Under the pieces are notes generated by a model. It was not told the DNA's origin. It searched no databases and was given only the letters and a program-made list of their open reading frames with translations. This document shows, piece by piece, positions 8,453 to 15,575 of a stretch of 57,626 nucleotides of DNA. Both the position numbers and the translations under genes were made by a program. This DNA is from Thiotrichaceae bacterium (lineage in GTDB: Bacteria > Pseudomonadota > Gammaproteobacteria > Beggiatoales > Beggiatoaceae), in NCBI GenBank assembly GCA_029939505.1, contig JAOZSV010000010.1, positions 1 through 57,626 on the forward strand, written 5' to 3'. The first letter of the stretch is position 1. The number at the start of each line of letters is the position of its first letter.

Positions 8453-8890
8453 ATGAAAAGTTTTCGAGAACTTGTTAACGACTGCTTAGACACAGTCGAT
8501 GAAGTGTTTCCTTGGGATTTAAAAAACCTCATGGAAAGCGAACAGAGCCCGCTTTTAATTGATGTACGTGAGCCTCATGAATTTGATACCTTACATATTA
8601 AAGGTTCTATCAATGTCCCACGGGGTATTTTAGAATCCTCTTACGAAACACAGCCAAAACTGGTCACAGCGCGAGATAAAGATGTGGTGGTGGTTTGCCA
8701 TGCTGGTCTTTCTAGCGTCCTTGCCACCCATACGATGATACATAAGATGGGTTTTCAATCAGTCAAATCGCTAAAAACGGGAGTGAAGGGCTGGAATGAT
8801 TTTGACCAGCCTTTGCAAAATGTTCATGGACAAGAGGTGGACGGTGATGAAGCAGAAAAAATTTTGAAGCAAATAAAAAATTCGACTTGA
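8453..8890 (+). CDS. Rhodanese-like domain protein
   Basis: This is a single-domain sulfurtransferase-like protein of 145 residues. The conserved start of the fold is LLIDVREPHEF (about residues 34-44) followed by HIKGSINVPRG. The active-site loop is C82-HAGLSS, so the nucleophilic Cys is present, but the usual Arg of CxxGxRS is replaced by Ser. There is no signal peptide, and the charged tail ends in DEAEKILKQIKN. A role in moving sulfane sulfur in a sulfur-oxidising cell is plausible but inferred. It has no operon partner and is surrounded by repeats. The ATG at 8453 lacks a strong ribosome binding site. Confidence 0.88.
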   Translation: MKSFRELVNDCLDTVDEVFPWDLKNLMESEQSPLLIDVREPHEFDTLHIKGSINVPRGILESSYETQPKLVTARDKDVVVVCHAGLSSVLATHTMIHKMGFQSVKSLKTGVKGWNDFDQPLQNVHGQEVDGDEAEKILKQIKNST

Positions 8891-9584
8891 TCAAATGCCA
8901 CCATCAAAGCATCAGTAAAATCATGCTGTTTCAGATAACAATTTGAATTTAGAGGTTCAATACGCACACTTGATTTTCGATTCGAGGCTAAAGTTTTTTT
9001 AAAGAAAAAACTTTAGCCTCGAATTGAGTTTTTTGAATAAAAACTGTAACTACTCAGCCTTGAAATCAATTTCACCCCACTCCTCGTTCCCAAGCTCTAG
9101 CTTGGGAACGCATTCAGGGACGCCCTGCGTCCCGCGACGCGGAGCGTCGCAACAGGCGTTCCCAAGCTGGAGCTTGGGAACGAGGGGGCTGAGTAGTTAC
9201 GAAAAACTAAAATAGGACTGACGCATTGAACAATTTAATAAAATGTTTTCTTTATCAAAATCATATAGTTATAAAAAATAACACTGAACTAAATTGGTGA
9301 AAATCATCAAACATTATTCCGTACAAATTTTGTAACACATTGAATTTAAAGAATTTCATAAAATACCTCTTTTGTCAATGCGTCAGTCCATGCTGTTCAA
9401 ATTTCGGAAATGATTAAATCCTCATTCCTAAGATCGAAGGCATTATTCTTCATAAAGTTTTTAATGACATTCCAATAAAACTGACAGGTTCGATTAACAT
9501 TAACCTTTATTAAAATATATGTTCGAGGTTTCTGTTTTTAGGAGAAAAACAGAAACCTCGAAAACATTTTATTAAAATGTATTC
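8891..9584. repeat. Spacer with TTCGAGG hairpins and a nested GTAAC element
   Basis: Hairpins of the TTCGAGG family lie at 8981-9023 and 9522-9562. Position 9046-9200 is a GTAAC MITE holding a CTCGTTCCCAAGCT inverted repeat. The rest (9201-9520) is AT-rich with no gene visible. Confidence 0.7.
9046..9200. mobile_element. GTAAC MITE carrying a CTCGTTCCCAAGC palindrome (copy 6)
   Basis: The outer ends are GTAACTACTCAGCC and GGCTGAGTAGTTAC, flanked by TAAAAACT (9038-9045) and GAAAAACT (9201-9208), which match at 7 of 8 positions. Inside, CTCGTTCCCAAGCT at 9082-9095 pairs with AGCTTGGGAACGAG at 9172-9185, with a GACGCGGAGCGTC hairpin between. Confidence 0.7.
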
Positions 9585-9893
9585 ACAATTTTAAATGGTG
9601 CGAACCCAGCACCTCTATTCCGTATCTCTATAAGTAAATCAAGAGCTTCTGGAACTACTTTTTTAACGATTCCTATAGCTCCATTCAAATCCGCATTAAT
9701 TATACCCTTAGACCATGAGACAAACCTCTACTAACACGTTTACCAGTAAAGCGATGCGATTCACCCTTTTTATAAACCGGCAATGGGTCATTGTCTAAGT
9801 GACTTGATTTGGAGGTATAAGATTCTTCGGTAAAAACAACATCAATACCAAATTCTTCGGCTTTATATTCAATCATTGCTTTGAACTTATCAT

Positions 9894-9932
9894 TTCGAGG
9901 TTCAAGTTGGTAAAAAAACTTGAACCTCGAAA
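9894..9932. repeat. TTCGAGG hairpin inserted in tnpB
   Basis: The arms are TTCGAGGTTCAAG and CTTGAACCTCGAA. Removing about 38 bases restores the expected tnpB reading ...SIPFDKFKAM... across the junction. Confidence 0.85.
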
Positions 9933-10011
9933 GGGATCGAAACAAAATTCTGGTTGTTCTTTTTCCCAATATTGATTTTCTGTTTCCAGTGCTTGTTTTC
10001 ACCGATAATAG

Positions 10012-10100
10012 ATTTGTCCCTTAATAAGCGTAAACCCTTGAAAATGCTAAATATCAAAACGATATAAATCAATAACTTAGCTTATTAAGGGACAAGTCTA
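10012..10100. mobile_element. TTGTCCCTTAATAAG-ended inverted repeat element in tnpB
   Basis: TTGTCCCTTAATAAGCG at 10016-10032 pairs with GCTTATTAAGGGACAAG at about 10081-10098 around an AT-rich core. Removal joins tnpB codons ...NSGLII and GENKHWKQ.... A lone end, ACTTGTCCCTTTA, sits at 10208-10220. Confidence 0.65.
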
Positions 10101-10341
10101 ATAATTAAACCACTGTTGGTTTCTACCGCATAATCAATAATGCTTCTACTCGCTTTATGCAGGTAATCATCTGTTTTTTGATGACTTTGACAGACGGGCA
10201 ATTGAATGACTTGTCCCTTTATCACCGATAAACGACATCCGTTTCGCTTTTTTCTTGTTAAAGTATTGATTGATGGATTTCAATGGCTTGCCATTTATCA
10301 ACTTATGATGCACATCTGGTTGATTTGAGACTAATGTGGCT

Positions 10342-10384
10342 TTCGAGGCGATAGTTTTTTTAAAGAAAAAACTATCGCCTCGAA
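10342..10384. repeat. TTCGAGG hairpin inserted in frame in tnpB
   Basis: The arms are TTCGAGGCGATAG and CTATCGCCTCGAA. It adds exactly 42 bases (14 codons, no stop) between ...GLNHF and ATLVSNQ.... Confidence 0.88.
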
Positions 10385-10570
10385 AATGATTTAATCCAAG
10401 ATCAATACCTAAAACATTATCATGAGTTAATTCATAATTTGACACCTCTTTTTTATAAACCACTTCAATCACAAAATGCCTGTATTTTGGAATGATACGT
10501 ACTTGTTGCAGGTTGTTAACAGTTGTATTTAATACAGGCAATTCATTTGGGAAAACGGATTTGATTGTTG

Positions 10571-10931
10571 GTTAATTTACATTGTTGATTAGTAAAGATA
10601 ACGAGATTCAAACCCTTAAAAATTTGGTGTGTGTGATAGTCTTAATACTTTCTGTGCTTTCATAAACACATAATAATATATTTTATAATTATTACAGCCT
10701 ATTTTTTAATATTGTTTAATGTATTTGGTTACTATATAATATTAAATTATTTGCTCTCTGTACATATTAAAATCGTTTTCAAATTCTAAAATCCATTGTA
10801 ACTAATCAGTCTTAAAGCATTCAAGAGTCGAGGTTACCTGCTTCAACAAACTCAAACCTCAAATGTACTCCATTCGCATTTCAAGGCTGAATAGTTACAA
10901 TCCATTGTACTAAATTTGCATTTAAAAAAAT
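10571..10931. repeat. AT-rich spacer with a duplicated-target GTAAC MITE
   Basis: Positions 10571-10790 are AT-rich with no gene seen. The MITE at 10798-10898 is listed separately. Confidence 0.6.
10798..10898. mobile_element. GTAAC MITE with perfect 8-bp duplication (copy 7)
   Basis: The ends are GTAACTAATCAGTCTTAAAG and CAAGGCTGAATAGTTAC, flanked by AATCCATT at 10790-10797 and AATCCATT at 10899-10906. The interior has a decayed hairpin (GAGTCGAGGTT...AACCTC). Confidence 0.85.
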
Positions 10932-10934
10932 GTG

Positions 10935-11930
10935 ATGATAAGTATCAAACCTATTATAATTCTTGTCAGTTTAATGATATGCCAAGGACAAAATACCCTG
11001 GCAGATAATTTGTCACCTCACACAAAGTCCAATTCTTTATATCACTTACCCAGTAAAGTCTTACGCACTCTATTTGGGCATCAGCGCAACGTAACCTCAG
11101 TTACCTTTAGCCCCACTGGAGATATCCTCGCATCAGGCAGTGAAGATGAAACTATCAAACTTTGGAAAGTAAATACAGGCGAATTACTTCACTCTTTCAA
11201 AGCACATAATTTTTGGGTTACTTCACTTGCCTTTAGCCCAGATGGAAAAATTCTTGCGTCAGGTGGTGAAGATAAAATCATCAAACTGTGGAACATGAAA
11301 ACAAATAAGTTACTGCGTTCTTTGCAGGGGCATGAAAATTCTGTGACTTCTATTGCCTTTAACTCTAATGGTCAACTTTTAGCCTCGGCGAGTTGGGATA
11401 AAAAAATCCATTTATGGCAGGTAAAAACGGGTAAAAAAATACGCACCTTTAAAGGACATAGACGCAATATTTCCTCTATTGTATTCAGCCCAGAGGGAAA
11501 TACACTTGCCACCGCCAGTTGGGATAAAACAATTAAACTGTGGAATCCACATACAGGTGAAAATATAAAAACCCTGAAAGGACATAGAAGTTGGTTAAAT
11601 GCCATCGCTTTCAGTCCTGATGGAAAAATCATTGCTTCGGGCAGTTTGGACCGTACCATCCGATTATGGAACATAGAAACAGGTAAAAAAATTCGGGTTT
11701 TGAAAGGACATAGTTCAGCAGTAACAACACTGGCTTTCACTTCAAACGGTTATCTCCTCGCTTCAGGTAGCTTAGATAAAACGATTAAATTATGGGAAGT
11801 TGAAACAGGCAAAAAACTTCGTACTTTAAAGGGACATTGGGGTCACATTTTATCTGTTGCTTTTGATCCTAATGACAAAGGTATCCTCGCTTCAGGTAGC
11901 GAGGATAAAACGATAAAACTGTGGAAATAA
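10935..11930 (+). CDS. Secreted seven-bladed WD40 repeat protein
   Basis: This is a single beta-propeller scaffold of seven WD40 blades, each reading roughly GH...VTSIAFSPDGK.LASGS.DKTIKLW and each about 42 residues, from residue 45 to the end. The number is what one closed propeller needs. The N-terminus IIILVSLMICQGQNTLADN is a signal peptide, so the propeller is expected in the periplasm or outside. I use the ATG at 10935; a GTG one codon earlier is equally possible. There is no enzymatic domain. The blades are near-identical in their DKTIKLW cores, which suggests recent internal duplication. The partner is unknown and it is not in an operon. Confidence 0.92.
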   Translation: MISIKPIIILVSLMICQGQNTLADNLSPHTKSNSLYHLPSKVLRTLFGHQRNVTSVTFSPTGDILASGSEDETIKLWKVNTGELLHSFKAHNFWVTSLAFSPDGKILASGGEDKIIKLWNMKTNKLLRSLQGHENSVTSIAFNSNGQLLASASWDKKIHLWQVKTGKKIRTFKGHRRNISSIVFSPEGNTLATASWDKTIKLWNPHTGENIKTLKGHRSWLNAIAFSPDGKIIASGSLDRTIRLWNIETGKKIRVLKGHSSAVTTLAFTSNGYLLASGSLDKTIKLWEVETGKKLRTLKGHWGHILSVAFDPNDKGILASGSEDKTIKLWK

Positions 11931-12000
11931 ATGTTGAATTGTTAATTATGAATAAAAAATCAGGTTCTTTTTTCCCGATTTATTATCCCAAATAATCATT

Positions 12001-12546
12001 ATGGATGAACGCGAATTTCAACAAGTACGCAAACAACTTAATCAACACCCTTTTCGAGGTTAAAGTTTTTGCTTTACAAAAACTTTAACCTCGAAACCAT
12101 TTGAGAAGGCCATTTTTAGTAGTTGTTGCTGCACAAAATGTCAACGTTTAAATATTGCTGAACGTGAAACGGCAGCTTGTTTATCAGCAACAGCGCAAGC
12201 ACGGTGTATTATATTGCTTGATCAGTTATACCAAAATGCTCGGTTTGCGATTAAAACAGTACGCTTTGTTGGTCCACAACCTCACGCTAAAGCAATGAAA
12301 GTGCAATGTGGTGGATTAATCGGCTTGCAATCTGTGTTAGTTTTAAAAGAAACTTTTGATATAAAAAAAGAAGGTTTTGAAACGAAACCGATCAAAGATA
12401 TTGACGCTTTAGTTACACAAGCATTGGAACAATTGGGAAGCATAGAAAAATTTCCCTATCAAGAAATTGTGAAATTTATTAGTCATTATCAAGTTCGTGC
12501 TAAACGCGCCCACAGTTTTTCAGGCAAAAGTTTCGCAGTATGGTAG
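12001..12546 (+). pseudogene. Conserved Cys-rich protein gene stopped by a hairpin insertion
   Basis: An ATG at 12001 opens MDEREFQQVRKQLNQHPF and is then hit by a TTCGAGG hairpin. Past it the same frame resumes as EKAIFSSCCCTKCQRLNIAERE, then ACLSATAQARCIILLDQLYQ, to FSGKSFAVW at 12546. The insert (12055-12102, 48 bases) keeps the frame but brings a TAA at 12061. Without it the product would be about 165 residues with a CCC-x2-C cluster that could bind metal. I do not recognise the family. Re-initiation at a TTG at 12214 could give the last 110 residues. It is either dead or expressed in two parts. Confidence 0.75.
12053..12095. repeat. TTCGAGG hairpin inside a gene
   Basis: The arms are TTCGAGGTTAAAG and CTTTAACCTCGAA. 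It interrupts the reading frame that begins at 12001 with an in-frame stop. Confidence 0.88.
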
Positions 12547-12630
12547 GTCGGGTTAGTGATAACGTAACCCGACATTTACCTAATAAATTGTGTCGGGTTA
12601 CTTTGCTGCGCCATCTAACCCGACCTACTT
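12542..12630. repeat. GTAGGTCGGGTTAG palindrome
   Basis: GTAGGTCGGGTTAG at about 12543-12556 is the inverse of CTAACCCGACCTAC at about 12615-12628, with inner arms GTAACCCGACA / TGTCGGGTTAC. It lies between convergent genes. A half GTAAC end (ACTGAGTCGTTAC) follows at about 12664-12676. Confidence 0.75.
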
Positions 12631-12683
12631 AACTTTGCGCCTTTGCGCGAGCAACACCTAAGACTGAGTCGTTACGGAAAAAT

Positions 12684-14408
12684 TTAATCTGATGAAGCTG
12701 CTTTAATCTGATAAAGCAGCGGATTTCCAATGCCTGACAATGCTTGTAATGCCAACATTGTTTCCTCACCAACAATGCCATCAGCACCTAATTTATATTT
12801 ACGCTGAAATGCAATGACTCGTTGTTTTAATGCAACGTCAAATCGCGGCGATAATGTGGTCTCAAAAGTCTCAAGGGCATTACTACGTCCTTCAATGATA
12901 TTTAAATGTTTTCTTATCCAAAGAACAGCATCATTAGTGACACCTACCCTTATCAGTGGCACAGGCAACATTGGCGGTTGCCAAAGTAGTAAAAATTGTC
13001 CTAACCAAAAATCATTGATTTTTTCAGTGGAAAATTCATAAGTTTGCCCAGAAATGACTAAAGTGACCACATCATCTTGCAAATATCGCACAATTAAATG
13101 ATGTTGTTTTCCATTAGCCGTCACCAATTCAAGTACGACAGGACGATTGAAATAGCGAATATCCTTCCATGTACCCGTTCTTAATAAACAGGCTAAACCT
13201 TGTGTCGCAGCACGTTGACAAGCTTTTTCACCCTCCAGACTTGTATAGTCCAATTTCCAAAGATTAAATAGCGTGATAAAAGCAGATTCCGTACTGGTTT
13301 TTTCCAATAATTCCAATAATTTTGGCGGTTCAACAGGTGAATTTTGCGGTGGTTCAGTGGGTATAACAATTGGCTTTACTGGTTTTTCTACTACAGGTAC
13401 GTGTTCTGGAGGTACAATGGTGACTTGAGGCAGCACTTCTGATGATTCTGATGATAAAGAAACGGGCGAGATGAATAATTTTTTGAAAAAAGATTTTTCA
13501 GGAAGAGAGTGCCATCCCCACATTAATACACCAAAAAGCAATGCGGTTGCCAACGTACCAACTAACCAGCCCGTCAACGACGAATGCCGACTATTGAGGC
13601 TTTCGCCACGCACTTCTTGTATTGCTTTATGGACAATATGCTTATCTATTTGATTTTTATTATTAACATATCCGCCTAACAAGGCACGATCACAAATAAT
13701 ATTAATCAAACGGGGAACACCAGCAGAATGACGATAGACGAGGCGTATTGCGGCATTTGTAAAGAGGGGACTACGCGCACCACTTATCGCTAATCGATGA
13801 TTAATATAAGCCTTGGTGTCTTTTGAAGAAAGGGGCAACAGATGATAACGTGCCGTAATGCGTTGTGCCAACTGGCGAAGAGTATTGCGCTTTATCAGCT
13901 TATTTAACTCTGGTTGACCAACCAAAATAATTTGTAACAATTTTTGGTTTGATGTTTCCAGATTGGTTAATAACCGCACTTGTTCTAACACTTCTATCGT
14001 CAGATTTTGTGCTTCATCAAGAATAAGCACTGTTCGACGATTGACGGAATGCGCGGTTAATAAGTAGCTACTAAGCGTGTCAATATAATCTTTGGGGGTA
14101 TAATGTTGCGGATCGTGACTAATTCTTAATTCATCGAATAAGGCACTCAGCAATTCCATCGGGGAGAGACGTGGATTGAGCAATAAGGCAACATCCACTG
14201 TCTCAGGGAGTTGTTCAATCAAGCTGCGACATAGCGTTGTTTTACCTGTGCCGACTTCACCTGTGAGTAATACAAAACCTGGCCCTTCATTGACACCATA
14301 CAATAAATGTGCCAGAGCTTCACGGTGACGCACACTCAAGTAGAGATAGTGCGGATCAGGTGTGATAGAAAACGGTGCTGCCTTCAGCCCAAAATGTGTG
14401 GTGTACAT
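12684..14408 (-). CDS. ExeA/GspA-like AAA ATPase with peptidoglycan-binding domain
   Basis: This is an inner-membrane ATPase related to ExeA, which with ExeB helps place the type II secretin through the cell wall. The 574-residue protein starts with the ExeA signature MYTTHFGLKAAPFSITPDPH. It has Walker A GEVGTGKTT (50-58), Walker B LILDEAQ (128-134), one membrane helix (about 279-299), a proline-rich periplasmic linker and a C-terminal PG_binding_1 domain with QRKYKLGADGIVGEETMLAL. Secretion genes are not in the window. Its start lies 44 bases from the tRNA-Leu gene on the same strand. ATG 14408 was chosen because it gives the family N-terminus. Confidence 0.92.
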   Translation of the reverse strand: MYTTHFGLKAAPFSITPDPHYLYLSVRHREALAHLLYGVNEGPGFVLLTGEVGTGKTTLCRSLIEQLPETVDVALLLNPRLSPMELLSALFDELRISHDPQHYTPKDYIDTLSSYLLTAHSVNRRTVLILDEAQNLTIEVLEQVRLLTNLETSNQKLLQIILVGQPELNKLIKRNTLRQLAQRITARYHLLPLSSKDTKAYINHRLAISGARSPLFTNAAIRLVYRHSAGVPRLINIICDRALLGGYVNNKNQIDKHIVHKAIQEVRGESLNSRHSSLTGWLVGTLATALLFGVLMWGWHSLPEKSFFKKLFISPVSLSSESSEVLPQVTIVPPEHVPVVEKPVKPIVIPTEPPQNSPVEPPKLLELLEKTSTESAFITLFNLWKLDYTSLEGEKACQRAATQGLACLLRTGTWKDIRYFNRPVVLELVTANGKQHHLIVRYLQDDVVTLVISGQTYEFSTEKINDFWLGQFLLLWQPPMLPVPLIRVGVTNDAVLWIRKHLNIIEGRSNALETFETTLSPRFDVALKQRVIAFQRKYKLGADGIVGEETMLALQALSGIGNPLLYQIKAASSD

Positions 14409-14504
14409 GGAAATCTATCAAGTCTCGTTTGCCACCCCACAGAAGGGGATAGTGGTACCCGGGACCGGACTCGAACCGGTACAGTGTTTCCACCGAGGGA
14501 TTTT

Positions 14505-14905
14505 CTTACCAACTACAGCTTTCGCTGCCTTATGTTAATTGAAAAAATATCAATATCACATAAGTTTGTGGTCTGGACCATTTCTTTGCCTTTAAATTCC
14601 CTATAATAAAAACAACTTGTACAATGTGAGAAATCTTGTTTCTAAAACATTTTTCGAGGCTAAAGTTTTTTAAAGCGTTTTTTGAAGAAAAACGGAAACC
14701 TCAAAACTTAAATCTCGAATTTGTACCAGCTATGGGGGAAATTTAGTCAGGCAGGAGCCGTATGGCCTCTACACTTTCTATAAGTATTAAAGGGAAGGCT
14801 CTTAATCCTTCTACTTACGCTTAGCTCGACGTTGCCATTTTAAAGGTTTCACCGAATTTGACTCCATTCACCTAAAGATTTCGCCTTAGGTGCTCAAATT
14901 AGTTT
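14505..14905 (-). ncRNA. Group I intron in the tRNA-Leu(UAA) anticodon loop
   Basis: This 401-nt self-splicing intron sits between U34 and A35. On the minus strand it begins AAACTAATTTGAG; GAG can pair with exon CUU to give the required terminal U-G. It ends with an omega G just before exon 2. It contains AAAATGGCAACGTCGAGC (P/Q-like core, compare cyanobacterial AAAATGGGCAATCCTGAGC) and GTGTAGAGGCCATACGG (R-like). The S-like ATGGTCC pairs with GGCCAT to form P7, and a 3' hairpin GCAGCGAAAGCTG is also as in cyanobacterial tRNA-Leu introns. No homing endonuclease is encoded. A TTCGAGG-type repeat lies in a peripheral region (about 14653-14720). Confidence 0.88.
14653..14720. repeat. Composite TTCGAGG-type palindrome inside the group I intron
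   Basis: TTCGAGGCTAAAGTTTTTT is followed by AAAACGGAAACCTC and AATCTCGAA, an imperfect or doubly inserted hairpin. It lies between the R-like and S-like core segments, the place where peripheral P9/P8-type extensions are tolerated. Confidence 0.6.
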
Positions 14906-14955
14906 AAGTCCCTTGCGTCTACCAAATTTCGCCACCCGGGCTTATGCTTAATTAT

Positions 14956-15029
14956 TGGAGGCTGAAGACGGAATCGAACCGACGTACACGGCTTTGCAGG
15001 CCGCTGCATAGCCACTCTGCCACTCAGCC
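14956..15029 (-). tRNA. cysT: tRNA-Cys(GCA)
   Basis: Read on the minus strand: GGCTGAG acceptor, anticodon loop CTGCAAA with GCA, T loop TTCGATT, acceptor 3' strand CTTCAGCC-like followed by T and encoded CCA. It lies 15 bases upstream of tRNA-Leu in the same transcription unit. Confidence 0.95.
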
Positions 15030-15071
15030 AGTTAATCTGTTATCATCTATTTTGATGATTTGATGAAATTT

Positions 15072-15145
<74 letters not shown>

Positions 15146-15575
15146 TGATTTTAATTCAGACCATTTTACCAGCTAAAAAAAGTATGTCAAGAGGTTTATC
15201 AAAATTTTTTTAATTAATTGACAAAGCAGCTAAAGTTTTTTTTCAAAAAAACTTTAGCTGCTTTATTATTTATGCGAATTAATGGCTCATAAAATGCTTT
15301 AAAATCGTCACTCCGCTTTGAAATGTGAATATACTCCAACTAAAGCGTTTTTCGAGGTTTTCGTTTTTTGAAAAAAAACGAAAACCTCGAATGTACCCCA
15401 TTCGCATGTCAAGGCTGAGTCGTTACCATTTATTAAATAATTAAGTTAATTAATTTATTTAATTAAAATAAATTTTAAATGAATTGTCAACTGTTTTAAA
15501 TAATTTTTTTATAACTATTATGATATAATATATAGATTAGCCCTTAAAATCTATAATCTGAACAGAGAATAATCT
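15146..15575. repeat. Spacer between tRNA cluster and kinases, with palindromes
   Basis: A hairpin AAAGCAGCTAAAG...CTTTAGCTGCTTT lies at 15223-15265. A degenerate GTAAC element (about 15307-15426) encloses a TTCGAGGTTTTCG hairpin at 15351-15391. The promoter of the divergent tRNA operon should lie at about 15150-15220. The AT-rich run 15430-15575 precedes the first kinase. Confidence 0.6.

Larger units (their letters stand above)
9585..10570 (-). pseudogene. IS200/IS605-type tnpB (OrfB), broken by several palindrome insertions
   Basis: TnpB is the RNA-guided nuclease encoded by IS605-type elements. On the minus strand one can read in pieces [109 protein letters not shown]-like text and, in another frame, NADLNGAIGIVKKVVPEAL. 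Interruptions are a TTCGAGG hairpin at 10342-10384 that adds 14 codons in frame after LGLNHF, an insertion with TTGTCCCTTAATAAG ends at about 10012-10100, a partial copy of those ends at 10207-10222, a TTCGAGG hairpin at 9894-9932, and a frameshift near 9715. The N-terminus is also missing. No tnpA is nearby. Confidence 0.85.
14453..14941 (-). tRNA. leuZ: tRNA-Leu(UAA) interrupted by a group I intron
   Basis: Exon 1 (14941 down to 14906) runs from GCCCGGGTGGCG to ...AAGGGACTT, and exon 2 (14504 down to 14453) runs from AAAATCCCTCGG to ...CCCGGGTACCA. Joined they make a full class II tRNA: 7-bp acceptor stem with G1-U72 as in E. coli leuZ, anticodon stem AGGGA/TCCCT, loop CUUAAAA with anticodon UAA, long variable arm, T stem ACCGG/CCGGT, and an encoded CCA. 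The break is between U34 and A35, the classic tRNA-Leu(UAA) intron site. Order Gly-Cys-Leu on this strand equals E. coli glyW-cysT-leuZ, which supports orthology. Confidence 0.93.

Noticed and set aside
9024-9215. 63-residue ORF on the plus strand
   Set aside because: It is the translation of a GTAAC element and a CTCGTTCCCAAGC palindrome.
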